Below are positions 7,363 through 15,599 of a stretch of DNA of 64,000 nucleotides, one piece after another. Below the pieces are notes generated by a model, which searched no databases, was not told where the DNA came from, and saw nothing but the letters and a program-made list of their open reading frames with translations. The stretch is from an uncultured Phascolarctobacterium sp. (GTDB lineage Bacteria; Bacillota; Negativicutes; Acidaminococcales; Acidaminococcaceae), in the NCBI GenBank assembly GCA_900552005.1, contig URXU01000005.1:36030-100029 (forward strand), written 5' to 3'. Every line of letters starts with the position of its first letter. Position 1 is the first letter of the stretch. A program made the translations under genes and the position numbers.

Positions 7363-8559
7363 TTAGGCCGTTTTTTTCAGCAGGCTGTTAACGGAATGCA
7401 GAAGCAGTAAGCAGATAATCTCACAGGACGCAACCATTACAACAACACCGTTCCAGCCGTAATGCTCCAGAAAAATTCCACCCAGCGTTCCCAGTGCGCT
7501 GGCGCCTGCGTAGTAGAAAAACATATACAGGGAAGATGAAATGGCTTTATCTCCCTGATTAAGCCTGCCCACCCAGCCGCAGGCACCGCTGTGACAGCCA
7601 AAAAAGCCGAAGGTGAAGATAACAAGACCGGTAATTTTGCACAAAAGCGGCATCAGGACGGTGATGGCGATACCCGTTAACATTAAAAGAGCGCTGATAC
7701 CGATAACTTTACCGTTGCCCCATAAATAGGTTTTTTTGCCCATATAGGCAGAACTGAAGGAACCGACAAGATAGGTGCAGAACAAGCAGCCGATAAAGGT
7801 CTGACTGAGATTATAGGGAGCGTGCAGTAGGACATAAGTAATAAAGTTATAGACGGAAACGAAGGAGCCCATAGCGCAGAAAGCAATGAGATAAATTAAA
7901 AGCAGTTTACGGTCAGCGAAAATATTAGTGATAATCTGGCTGATTTTAAAAGCGGCCGCCGTCTTCTTATGATGTGATTTAGGCAGAAACAGGCCGACAG
8001 CTACGGCGATGATAAGATATAACAGACCGATAAGAATAAGACCTGTGCGCCAGCTGAAAAAATCGGCCATGGTGCTGACAATCAAACGCCCTGCCAGCCC
8101 GCCGATGGCATTGGCCCCAATATAGATGCCCAGCACGCTGCCGACACTGGAAGGTTCAAATTCTTCATTTATGTAGGCAATCATCAGAGAAGGAAAGGCG
8201 GCCAAAATTACGCCCTGCAAAAAGCGCAGAATTAGAATCAGGTGAAAATTGCTGCTTAGACCGATAATGATAGTTACTGCTGCCGCCAGAAAAAGTGAGG
8301 CGGCAGTAATTTTTTTGCGGTTTAAACGGGGTCCGATAACGGCGATGAACAGCATGGCCAAGGCCATTCCGAAAAGACCTGCTGAAACTGCCAGACTGGC
8401 GCTGGCAGGAGCCAAAGCAAATTCTTTGGCGATAACGGGAATCAGCGGCTGAACGCAGTATTCAGCACCAAAAGCAGCCATGCTGCCGAGAAATATGATA
8501 AAGATTGTGCGCCAGTAGATAGGCGTATTAGCCTGAATATAATGAGTTATTTTTTCCAT
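7363..8559 (-). CDS. major facilitator superfamily transporter (YnfM/AraJ-like)
   Basis: A 398-residue integral membrane protein with about 12 hydrophobic segments in two halves. The N-half has the MFS loop motif after helix 2 (AVIGPRLNRKKI) and RFLQGVILAAFPSLMIAYI in helices 4-5, typical of the small-molecule efflux branch to which YnfM and AraJ belong. The substrate cannot be read from sequence. It is monocistronic, with its own promoter at 8604-8632 and a terminator shared with the kinase gene. Confidence 0.85.
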   Translation of the reverse strand: MEKITHYIQANTPIYWRTIFIIFLGSMAAFGAEYCVQPLIPVIAKEFALAPASASLAVSAGLFGMALAMLFIAVIGPRLNRKKITAASLFLAAAVTIIIGLSSNFHLILILRFLQGVILAAFPSLMIAYINEEFEPSSVGSVLGIYIGANAIGGLAGRLIVSTMADFFSWRTGLILIGLLYLIIAVAVGLFLPKSHHKKTAAAFKISQIITNIFADRKLLLIYLIAFCAMGSFVSVYNFITYVLLHAPYNLSQTFIGCLFCTYLVGSFSSAYMGKKTYLWGNGKVIGISALLMLTGIAITVLMPLLCKITGLVIFTFGFFGCHSGACGWVGRLNQGDKAISSSLYMFFYYAGASALGTLGGIFLEHYGWNGVVVMVASCEIICLLLLHSVNSLLKKTA

Positions 8560-8603
8560 AAATTACCCCAACTTTATTTATAAAATTATTTGACATACTG
8601 CCC

Positions 8604-8632
8604 ATTATATAACCGGTGCCGGGTAAAAGCAA
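8604..8632 (-). promoter_or_regulatory. promoter of the MFS gene
   Basis: On the minus strand: -35 TTGCTT (8627-8632), 17-base spacer, -10 TATAAT (8604-8609), about 45 bases before the start codon. Confidence 0.65.
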
Positions 8633-8641
8633 GCTGGCGCT

Positions 8642-8673
8642 AAAAGAAAACCCCCGGCCATCAGGGCTGGGGG
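8642..8673 (-). terminator. terminator of the M20 carboxypeptidase gene
   Basis: A 9-bp stem with one wobble pair (CCCCCAGCC / GGCCGGGGG on the minus strand) is followed by TTTTCTTTT. Confidence 0.88.
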
Positions 8674-8683
8674 TGAATATAAT

Positions 8684-9811
8684 TTATTTTTGCGTAAGTT
8701 TATTAACCAAGCGATATAATAATTCAAAGCGGGGCGCCAAGCTGTCAATTTCGCCATATTCTCTTTCAGAGTGAGCGTTGCCGCCGATAGGTCCAAGACC
8801 GTCAATGGTGGGAATGCCTAATGCAGCAGTGAAATTGCCGTCGCTGCCGCCGCCGGTTGCCGTCCAGGAAAGGTCAATTTGCAGTTCGGAGGCTAATTGA
8901 TTTACCAGTGCGATAAGTGCTTCAGATTGAGCCGAAGGATTGAACGGAGGGCGTTTATAGCCGCCGTCAATATCTGCTTTGACACGTGCGTCAAAAGGAT
9001 GCTGCTGCAATTCGCGAATCTTTTGGTCAATGCGCATGGCTTCTTCAACTTCGGTAATGCGCACGTCTACTTCACAGACAGCTTTATCCGCAATAATGTT
9101 GGCGCCCGTACCGCCGCTGACGATACCGATATTGACGGTGGTGCCTTTTTCTTTGTTAGCTAACGCGATAATTTCCTGACCCCATCTGATAAATTCATTA
9201 ATAGCGCTGGCTCCTTTGTCAGGATCAACGCCGGCATGAGCGGCAATACCCGTAAAGGTGATGGTATAGGAAGAAATGCCTTTGCGCTGATTAACTAAGG
9301 CGCCATTGGCACGGGCAGATTCCATAATCAGAACATTGGCCGCTTTTTTGGCTTCCGCTTCAATTACGGGACGGGAATAAATAGAGCCGATTTCCTCATC
9401 GGGCGTGAACAGCAGGCAGATGGAGCCTTGCTGCTGCAGGTTGGCAGCGTTAAGATGCACAGCCAGATAATACATGTATAAATCGCCGCATTTCATGTCG
9501 CTGGCGCCGGGACCGGTATAGTGTCCGCCGACAATTTTAAACGGACGGGCAGCTACCGTGCCGCGGGGAAATACGGTATCCATGTGGCCGAGCAGCATGA
9601 CATCATATTTTTCAGATGGCTTATTTAATACTTTCAGGCAGGGACCGGACTGACTGCCAAGGTCGATGATTTCAGTAAGCCAGCCCAGCTGATCAAATTT
9701 TTCTTTTAAAAGCATGGCTACATTACGGGTACCTTCCGGCATTTTGCTGTGAGATTCCGTATTAACCAGTTCTTCCAGATCATGCAGATATTTTTCTACA
9801 TTGAGCAGCAT
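8684..9811 (-). CDS. M20 family metallopeptidase (glutamate carboxypeptidase type)
   Basis: Zinc-dependent hydrolase of 375 residues. Metal-site motifs are visible in order: GHMDTV (His, Asp), GPGASDMKCG (bridging Asp), TPDEEIGS (catalytic Glu and ligand Glu) and a C-terminal GNAHSEREYGEI (His). A lid/dimerisation domain sits between, with GIAAHAGVDPDKGASAI. This pattern fits the CPG2/carboxypeptidase G2 group, which removes C-terminal glutamate from peptides or folates. No signal peptide is seen, so it is probably cytoplasmic. The ATG at 9811 is preferred: GGAGG lies 7 bases upstream, while the ATG at 9817 is too close to it. Confidence 0.88.
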   Translation of the reverse strand: MLLNVEKYLHDLEELVNTESHSKMPEGTRNVAMLLKEKFDQLGWLTEIIDLGSQSGPCLKVLNKPSEKYDVMLLGHMDTVFPRGTVAARPFKIVGGHYTGPGASDMKCGDLYMYYLAVHLNAANLQQQGSICLLFTPDEEIGSIYSRPVIEAEAKKAANVLIMESARANGALVNQRKGISSYTITFTGIAAHAGVDPDKGASAINEFIRWGQEIIALANKEKGTTVNIGIVSGGTGANIIADKAVCEVDVRITEVEEAMRIDQKIRELQQHPFDARVKADIDGGYKRPPFNPSAQSEALIALVNQLASELQIDLSWTATGGGSDGNFTAALGIPTIDGLGPIGGNAHSEREYGEIDSLAPRFELLYRLVNKLTQK

Positions 9812-9834
9812 AAACATTCCTCCTCAGACAATAA

Positions 9835-9859
9835 ATATGGTAGATGGCTTAAACCATAT
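9835..9859. promoter_or_regulatory. operator-like inverted repeat before the M20 gene
   Basis: ATATGGT (9835-9841) and ACCATAT (9853-9859) form a 7-bp inverted repeat with an 11-base gap. It lies between a TATAAT -10 box (minus strand, just to its right) and the start codon. A repressor site is possible; nothing else supports it. Confidence 0.3.
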
Positions 9860-9959
9860 CCTATTATAACAGCTTTTATTTAAAGTGCCAGAAGTTAAAG
9901 AAGAAATTAATAATTTTATATTGACAAATTAATTATAGCGGCAAATGTTCTGGCATTAG

Positions 9960-11447
9960 CTAAATACGTACGGATGCTGCCCGTACAGCATTATGCCAGC
10001 CTTGCAGCAGGCTTTCACGCTTGGCCTGACCCATGGCTGGTTTAAATTCAGCAGCAATTACATGATTGGCACGAATGGCATTCTGGTCCTGCCAGTAGCC
10101 GATAGCCAATCCGGCGAGATAGGCCGCGCCCATGGCAGTTGTTTCGACGCAGTGGGGACGTACTACTGTTGCGTTTAGAATATCAGCCTGGAACTGCATT
10201 AAAAAATCATTGTTGCAGGCGCCGCCGTCTACACGCAGCGAGGCAATGCCGATGCCGCTGTCTTCTTTCATGGCCTGCAGTACGTCATTAACCTGGTAGG
10301 CAATGGATTCCAGTGTGGCACGGACAATATGGCAGCGATTGACGCCTCGGGTTATGCCTACTATGGCGCCGCGGGCGTACTGATCCCAATAGGGAGCCCC
10401 AAGCCCTACAAAAGCAGGAACCACATAGCAGCCGTTGGCATCACAGACAGAGCGTGCCAGATATTCGGAATCGGCAGCGTCACGAATAAGGCCCAGTTCA
10501 TCACGCAGCCATTGAATGGCGGCGCCTACGACAAAAATAGAGCCTTCCAGAGCATATTCCACCTGATTATTGATGCTCCAGGCAATCGTTGTAACCAGGC
10601 CGTTCTGGGAATTAACCGGTTTATTGCCGGTATTCATCAGCATAAAACCGCCGGTGCCGTAAGTATTTTTCACTTCGCCGGCTTCAAAGCAGGTTTGTCC
10701 GAAAAGTGCGCATTGCTGATCACCGCCGGCGCCGGCAATGGGTACTTCTTCGCCGAACAGCTTACTGTCCGTAACGCCGTAGACATGGCTGGACGGCTTA
10801 ACTTTTGGCAGTAAACGGGCAGGAATGTTTAAAAGGCGCAGAATGTCTTCATCCCATTGCAGAGTATGAATATTAAACAGCATGGTGCGCGAAGCGTTGG
10901 AATAGTCCGTTACATGAACCTTGCCGCCGGTTAATTTCCAGATAATCCAACTGTCGATAGTGCCGAACAGCAGCTCACCCTTTTCAGCGCGCTGACGGGC
11001 GTTGGCCACATTATCCAGCAGCCAGCGCAGTTTGGTACCGGAAAAATATGCGTCCAGCACCAGACCTGTTTTAGTGCGGAAAAATTCTGCCATACCCTGG
11101 CGTTTTAATTCGTCGCAGTAAGCGGAAGTGCGGCGGCACTGCCAGACAATCGCCTTATGAACGGGGCGGCCGGTAGTTTTATCCCAGAGAACAGTAGTTT
11201 CACGCTGATTGGTAATACCAATGGCGGCAATGTCTTTGAGGGTGATATCCAGCTTGCTCATGGCTTCATACATTAAGCCCATCTGCGTTGCCCAGATTTC
11301 CTCCGCGTCATGCTCTACCCAACCGGGCTGAGGAAAATATTGGGTAAATTCTTTCTGTGCCGCGCTGCAGATGCGGCCGTTTTTATCGAACAGAATGCAG
11401 CGGCAGCTGGTTGTTCCCAAATCCAGTGCCATAATATATTTGCTCAT
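9960..11447 (-). CDS. glpK: glycerol kinase
   Basis: Phosphorylates glycerol to sn-glycerol 3-phosphate in the cytoplasm. The 495-residue length matches GlpK. Family features are visible: the N-terminal phosphate loop DLGTTSCRC, QRETTVLWDKTTGRPVHKAIVWQ, GTIDSWIIWKLTGG, GAGGDQQCALFGQ and the C-terminal VDGGACNNDFLMQ. The start ATG 11447 has AAGGAGG 8 bases upstream; the longer open frame to 11492 includes that ribosome site and is not used. No glycerol facilitator or dehydrogenase gene is adjacent. The Crp/Fnr gene lies 97 bases upstream on the same strand, so co-transcription is possible. Confidence 0.96.
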   Translation of the reverse strand: MSKYIMALDLGTTSCRCILFDKNGRICSAAQKEFTQYFPQPGWVEHDAEEIWATQMGLMYEAMSKLDITLKDIAAIGITNQRETTVLWDKTTGRPVHKAIVWQCRRTSAYCDELKRQGMAEFFRTKTGLVLDAYFSGTKLRWLLDNVANARQRAEKGELLFGTIDSWIIWKLTGGKVHVTDYSNASRTMLFNIHTLQWDEDILRLLNIPARLLPKVKPSSHVYGVTDSKLFGEEVPIAGAGGDQQCALFGQTCFEAGEVKNTYGTGGFMLMNTGNKPVNSQNGLVTTIAWSINNQVEYALEGSIFVVGAAIQWLRDELGLIRDAADSEYLARSVCDANGCYVVPAFVGLGAPYWDQYARGAIVGITRGVNRCHIVRATLESIAYQVNDVLQAMKEDSGIGIASLRVDGGACNNDFLMQFQADILNATVVRPHCVETTAMGAAYLAGLAIGYWQDQNAIRANHVIAAEFKPAMGQAKRESLLQGWHNAVRAASVRI

Positions 11448-11544
11448 GGTTGCTCCTCCTTGTTGCAGAACTGTATTTTTACAAAACAGCAAATCCTTTC
11501 AGCGGTTCTTTTTTGATTACTTGGCGCTGTGAAAAAGTCCATTG

Positions 11545-12192
11545 TCAGATTTTCAGCAGAAAATGATTTTTTTCGTATTCAATAATTTTATCTGTGCGCA
11601 TTTTCGACAGCTCGTTGCACATGGTGCTGCGGTCCACATTCAGATAATCTGCCAGCTGCTGGCGATTATAGGGGATGACAAAAGAGCTGTTGCCCGCCTG
11701 TTTGGCACAGGCCGAAAAATAGGACATTAAACGGCCGCGGATGGATTTGGCGCTGGTATGCTGAATGCGCTGGGAAAGATTGAGATTCTTATGGGCGCAT
11801 ACAGTAAGCAGATTGCGTACCAGCCTGTTGTGAAAAGGACAGACATTCGTACATGTTGTCAGCATTTTGCCGATGTTCAGAAATAAGATGACCGTGTCTT
11901 CAGCTGCCGCAACGGTAACTGGCATTGGCTGGCCTGGAATGCAGGCATATACTTCGGCAAATACGGAACCGGGAGCAACGTTGCCTAAAATACTGCTGTT
12001 GCCCCAGATATCACTGTAAGAAATCATAGCCATACCGGAAAGCACGATGCCGATATTTTCGGTAATACTTCCTTCGGCAAGGATGACTTCTCCTTTTTTA
12101 TAGTTGCGTTTAACGGCTTTGAGGCAGTTTAAAAGAGATGTAATTTCATCAGTGCTTAAACCGCGGAATAATTGAGTATTTGCTAAATCCAT
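11545..12192 (-). CDS. Crp/Fnr-family transcriptional regulator (HcpR-like by context)
   Basis: A 215-residue regulator. An N-terminal cyclic-nucleotide-binding-like beta barrel (about 10-120) includes YKKGEVILAEGSITENIGIVLSG. A dimerisation helix leads to a C-terminal winged helix (about 140-210) with IPYNRQQLADYLNVDRSTMCNELSKM. It lacks the N-terminal Fnr-type cysteine cluster. It is divergent from a ferredoxin-hcp pair, the placement of HcpR-type nitrosative-stress regulators. A perfect 14-bp palindrome lies between them, positioned to activate hcp and to repress this gene. The effector, possibly NO through haem, is inferred only from context. Confidence 0.85.
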   Translation of the reverse strand: MDLANTQLFRGLSTDEITSLLNCLKAVKRNYKKGEVILAEGSITENIGIVLSGMAMISYSDIWGNSSILGNVAPGSVFAEVYACIPGQPMPVTVAAAEDTVILFLNIGKMLTTCTNVCPFHNRLVRNLLTVCAHKNLNLSQRIQHTSAKSIRGRLMSYFSACAKQAGNSSFVIPYNRQQLADYLNVDRSTMCNELSKMRTDKIIEYEKNHFLLKI

Positions 12193-12206
12193 ATCTTTGC
12201 TCCTTT

Positions 12207-12220
12207 GTTGTTATAACAAC
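12207..12220. promoter_or_regulatory. perfect palindrome, probable Crp/Fnr-family operator
   Basis: GTTGTTATAACAAC is a perfect 14-bp palindrome centred at 12213.5. For the rightward promoter (-10 at 12243-12248, start expected near 12255) the centre falls at about -41.5, the class II activator position for Crp/Fnr proteins. For the leftward regulator gene it lies in the 5' leader, just before the ribosome site, where binding would repress. Confidence 0.7.
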
Positions 12221-12235
12221 GGAATTTCATGATTT

Positions 12236-12264
12236 ATTATAGTATACTGAAATCAGACTTGCAA
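12236..12264 (-). promoter_or_regulatory. promoter of the Crp/Fnr regulator
   Basis: On the minus strand: -35 TTGCAA (12259-12264), 17-base spacer, -10 TATAAT (12236-12241). It overlaps the divergent ferredoxin-hcp promoter, so the two should compete. Confidence 0.65.
12243..12248 (+). promoter_or_regulatory. -10 box of the ferredoxin-hcp operon
   Basis: TATACT lies 36 bases before the start codon. There is no good -35 box at the right distance; the palindrome at 12207-12220 sits there instead, as expected for an activator-dependent promoter. Confidence 0.6.
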
Positions 12265-12283
12265 CGGAAAGGATGGTTCTGCG

Positions 12284-12979
12284 ATGATCAGAAAAATTAT
12301 TCAGATAGACGAAGCAAAATGCAACGGCTGCGGCGCCTGTGCCCAAGCCTGCCATGAAGGAGCAATCGGCATGGTTAACGGCAAGGCCAGACTGCTGCGA
12401 GATGATTATTGTGACGGCTTGGGCGATTGCCTGCCCGCCTGCCCGACAGGGGCAATTTCTTTTGTGGAAAGAGAAGCTGCGGCTTATGATGAGCAGGCGG
12501 TTTTGGCCAATAAACAAAAGAACAATCTGGCAGCTGCCGCCGGGTGTCCCGGCAGCAGAGTGCAGCGTTTGCAGCATGCGGCTGCGACTATGCCGGCAGC
12601 GCAGCCTGAGGCAGTCTCACAGTTAGGCCAGTGGCCCTGCCAGATTAAGCTGGCGCCGGTGCATGCACCTTATTTTAACGGCGCCAAACTGCTGATTGCG
12701 GCGGATTGCAGCGCTTATGCCTATGCGCAGCTGCATGAAAAATTTATGCGCGGCAAGATTACGCTTATCGGCTGTCCCAAGCTGGATAATTGTGATTACA
12801 GCGAAAAATTGACGCGGATCATTCGCGATAATGATATTAAAAGCGTAACAATCGTCAGAATGGAAGTTCCCTGCTGCGGCGGGTTAGCGCTGGCCGCACA
12901 GAAAGCTTTGCGCGACAGCGGCAAATTTATTCCCTGGCAGATTGTTACCATATCTGTTGACGGCAGAATTCTGGAATAA
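12284..12979 (+). CDS. 4Fe-4S ferredoxin-type protein associated with Hcp
   Basis: A 231-residue cytoplasmic iron-sulfur protein. The N-terminus has a CxxCxxCxxxC cluster motif (CNGCGACAQAC), then a second Cys group CDGLGDCLPACPTGAI that supplies the partner cluster. The C-terminal region carries further conserved cysteines in IGCPKLDNCDYSEKL and VPCCGGL. Proteins of this kind are commonly encoded with hcp and are likely its electron donor or a related redox partner. It is first gene of the operon; hcp starts 69 bases after its stop. RBS GGAAAGG precedes the ATG. Confidence 0.85.
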   Translation: MIRKIIQIDEAKCNGCGACAQACHEGAIGMVNGKARLLRDDYCDGLGDCLPACPTGAISFVEREAAAYDEQAVLANKQKNNLAAAAGCPGSRVQRLQHAAATMPAAQPEAVSQLGQWPCQIKLAPVHAPYFNGAKLLIAADCSAYAYAQLHEKFMRGKITLIGCPKLDNCDYSEKLTRIIRDNDIKSVTIVRMEVPCCGGLALAAQKALRDSGKFIPWQIVTISVDGRILE

Positions 12980-13048
12980 TATTTTCAGTGTAAGATTGCA
13001 GTGTGAAATCGTATTTTGCATTTTTATTATGATAAGGGAGGCTTATAT

Positions 13049-14689
13049 ATGGAGCAAAAAATGTTTTGTTATCAATGTCAGGAAACTGCCGGCTGCAAAG
13101 GCTGCACAATAGCCGGCGTATGCGGCAAAAAGCCGGATGTGGCGGCCATGCAGGATTTGCTGGTTTATGTAACGAAAGGCATTGCTGCTGTGACTACCGT
13201 CTTGCGCCAAGAAGGCAGGGAAATTCCGAAGGATATTAATCATCTGATTACTCTGAATCTGTTTACTACGATTACTAATGCCAATTTTGACAAGGAAAGC
13301 ATTAAGAGCAGAATCAGCGCCACACTGGCAGCTAAAAAAGATTTGCTGGCTCAGGTTGCAAACCAGACTGCTTTGCCTGACGCCGCGTATTGGGACGGCA
13401 CCGGTGACTGGGAGCAAAAAGCAGGTAGTATAGGCGTAATGGCTACCAAGGATGAAGATATCCGCTCCCTGCGTGAACTGATTACCTACGGCTTAAAAGG
13501 CCTGTCGGCTTATTCCAAGCATGCTAATGTGCTGTTAAAGGATGATCCTGAAACGGATGCCTTTCTGCAGCGGGCTCTGGCAGATACTTTGAATGACAGC
13601 TTAAAGGTTGACGATCTGATTGCCCTGGCCATGGAAACCGGTAAATATGGAGTGGCCGGCATGGCCTTATTGGATAAGGCCAATACCGAAGCCTACGGCA
13701 ATCCTGAAATTACCAGAGTAAATATCGGCGTGGGCCAAAAGCCGGGTGTTTTGGTATCAGGTCATGATTTACGTGACCTGGAAATGCTTCTGGAGCAGAC
13801 TCAGGGCACCGGTGTGGATGTTTATACTCATTCTGAAATGCTGCCGGCGCATTATTATCCCGCTTTTAAAAAATATTCCAATTTCATCGGCAATTACGGT
13901 AATGCCTGGTGGAAGCAAAAAGAAGAATTTGAAGCTTTTAATGGCCCGATTTTAATGACAACAAACTGTATTGTTCCACCCAAAGAAACCTATAAAGACC
14001 GTTTATATACTACGGGCGCTGCCGGTTATCCCGGATGTACCCATATTTCTGGTGCAGTAGGTGAACTGAAAGATTTTTCCGCTATAATTGAGCATGCTAA
14101 AAAATGTCAGCCGCCTGTGGAAATTGAAACCGGGGAAATTACCGGCGGTTTTGCTCATGCTCAGGTATTTGCTTTGGCAGAGCAGATTGTGGAAGCAGTA
14201 AAGAGCGGGGCTATTAAAAAATTTGTGGTCATGGCCGGTTGCGACGGCCGTGCTAAAAGCAGAGAATATTATAGGGAATTTGCGCAGGCGCTGCCGCGCG
14301 ACACGGTTATTCTGACTGCCGGCTGCGCGAAATATAAATATAATAAACTGCCTTTGGGTACCATTAACGGTATACCGAGAGTTCTTGATGCCGGCCAGTG
14401 CAATGATTCTTATTCGCTGGCTGTTATTGCCCTGAAACTTAAGGAAATCTTTGGGTTGAACGATATTAATGATTTGCCGGTTATTTATAATATTGCCTGG
14501 TATGAACAAAAGGCTGTCATAGTTCTTTTGGCATTGCTGCATCTGGGCGTGAAAAATATTCATCTTGGACCCACTTTACCGGCCTTTTTAAGTCCTAATG
14601 TAGCTAAAGTGTTAGTGGATAATTTTGGCATTGCCGGTATTGGAACAGTGGAAGAAGATTTAAAGAAGTTTTTTAAACAGGAACAGTAA
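13049..14689 (+). CDS. hcp: hydroxylamine reductase / hybrid cluster protein
   Basis: Reduces hydroxylamine to ammonia in vitro and is linked to NO detoxification in anaerobes. The 546-residue length is right for the class found in strict anaerobes. The N-terminal cluster is C-x2-C-x8-C-x5-C (C7, C10, C19, C25). Hybrid-cluster cysteines are visible in MAGCDGRAKS, LTAGCAKYKYN and AGQCNDSYS. The start at 13049 has AAGGGAGG upstream; the frame stays open to 13016 but without a better start. It is co-directional with the ferredoxin gene and probably controlled by the divergent Crp/Fnr regulator. No convincing terminator follows before the IS relic. Confidence 0.96.
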   Translation: MEQKMFCYQCQETAGCKGCTIAGVCGKKPDVAAMQDLLVYVTKGIAAVTTVLRQEGREIPKDINHLITLNLFTTITNANFDKESIKSRISATLAAKKDLLAQVANQTALPDAAYWDGTGDWEQKAGSIGVMATKDEDIRSLRELITYGLKGLSAYSKHANVLLKDDPETDAFLQRALADTLNDSLKVDDLIALAMETGKYGVAGMALLDKANTEAYGNPEITRVNIGVGQKPGVLVSGHDLRDLEMLLEQTQGTGVDVYTHSEMLPAHYYPAFKKYSNFIGNYGNAWWKQKEEFEAFNGPILMTTNCIVPPKETYKDRLYTTGAAGYPGCTHISGAVGELKDFSAIIEHAKKCQPPVEIETGEITGGFAHAQVFALAEQIVEAVKSGAIKKFVVMAGCDGRAKSREYYREFAQALPRDTVILTAGCAKYKYNKLPLGTINGIPRVLDAGQCNDSYSLAVIALKLKEIFGLNDINDLPVIYNIAWYEQKAVIVLLALLHLGVKNIHLGPTLPAFLSPNVAKVLVDNFGIAGIGTVEEDLKKFFKQEQ

Positions 14690-14770
14690 ATTTTATTTTG
14701 GATAATGCCAAATAAGCAGAAGTATCCGTGCATAGCTTCATAGGAATGACAAAAAGCCTGCGGCTTATAT

Positions 14771-15075
14771 TGAAATGGTACAGTAAAAACGGACAAAAAA
14801 AGCCCCCTAATGTAAGAAAAATACATTAGGGGGTATGACTATGTCTGGAAAAAGGGAATGAAAAAGTAGCCGGTAGCGTTAGGGGAAGAAGCAGCGCACG
14901 AATCTGTGCAGGAGAATCTCAAAGTGCGTTAAGCAGGGAATATACAATCAGCAGGTACGCTATTCAATGCTGGCTAAAGGAATTTTCCTTAACAAAGACT
15001 CAGAGAAAATTGTTATGACAATACTATGGCAGAAAATTTATTTTTCATACTTCAAACAAAATGTATCTACCGTTA
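14771..15075 (+). mobile_element. decayed IS3-family element, left copy
   Basis: A remnant pointing toward the TPS genes. A possible terminal repeat begins TGAAATGGTACAG near 14771. A hairpin (14803-14833) precedes ATGTCTGGAAAAA at 14841, the start of an OrfA-type transposase. After a frameshift the frame continues as RGRSSARICAGESQSALSRE, then SRYAIQCWLKEF, a helix-turn-helix-like segment. A deletion then joins it to 15029-15074, which still resembles the OrfB motif AENFFSILKTECIYR found intact in the right copy. The coding frames are broken and it cannot transpose. Confidence 0.75.
14803..14833. repeat. IS-associated hairpin, left
   Basis: Perfect 12-bp arms CCCCCTAATGTA / TACATTAGGGGG with a 7-base loop, 7 bases before the OrfA start. 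The identical arms recur at 26804-26839. On the minus strand it is followed by a T-run (GGCTTTTTTT), so it can end leftward transcripts. Confidence 0.85.
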
Positions 15076-15599
15076 ATATGTAAGTTCTCAACTCATTCTT
15101 CTTATCTGTTAATTACTTTTGCATAAAATGGCATATAGCATATTTATATACCATTATTAAATACTTTAACTTGTATTAAACTGGTCTTTGTTCATCGCTT
15201 TATTAATATGTTATGCATAAAAATTCAAATATGCTACCATATTATGTTTTACTATTTCTTAATTTTGTAAATAAAATATATGTTAACGCAAAACTAAAAT
15301 ATTATTTTTTAATTGTTTGACAAAACAAATATAAAATAATAATATATTTTTAAACAATATGTTTACTATATTATAGTTTAGGACTATTTAAATTTTGTTT
15401 TTCAATTGTTGGTTTTCGGTTTCTTTCTCCCAATATTGCTTTTATATTTATTATATCCAAGAAAATCTTTTATTTTATAATTTATGTATAATAATAAATA
15501 TGCATGTATATCATGTACTCGTTTATTTATTAATAAACTCTTTTTATATAGTCAAATATATAGGTCTTTATTAACGGTATCATTAATAGGAGGTTTGTA
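15076..15599. other. AT-rich intergenic region upstream of the TPS operon
   Basis: About 520 bases with no credible gene. It is far more AT-rich than the flanking genes and has long A/T runs. It holds the probable TPS promoter at 15317-15345 and, at its end, AGGAGG for tpsB. A long 5' leader of about 250 bases would result; I see no recognisable riboswitch in it. Confidence 0.6.
15317..15345 (+). promoter_or_regulatory. candidate promoter of the TPS operon
   Basis: -35 TTGACA (15317-15322), 17-base spacer, -10 TAATAT (15340-15345). The match is good, but the region is so AT-rich that alternative -10 boxes exist. Confidence 0.5.

Noticed and set aside
14753..14767. Short hairpin AAGCC-TGC-GGCTT as terminator of hcp
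   Set aside because: The stem is only 5 bp and no T-run follows on the plus strand.
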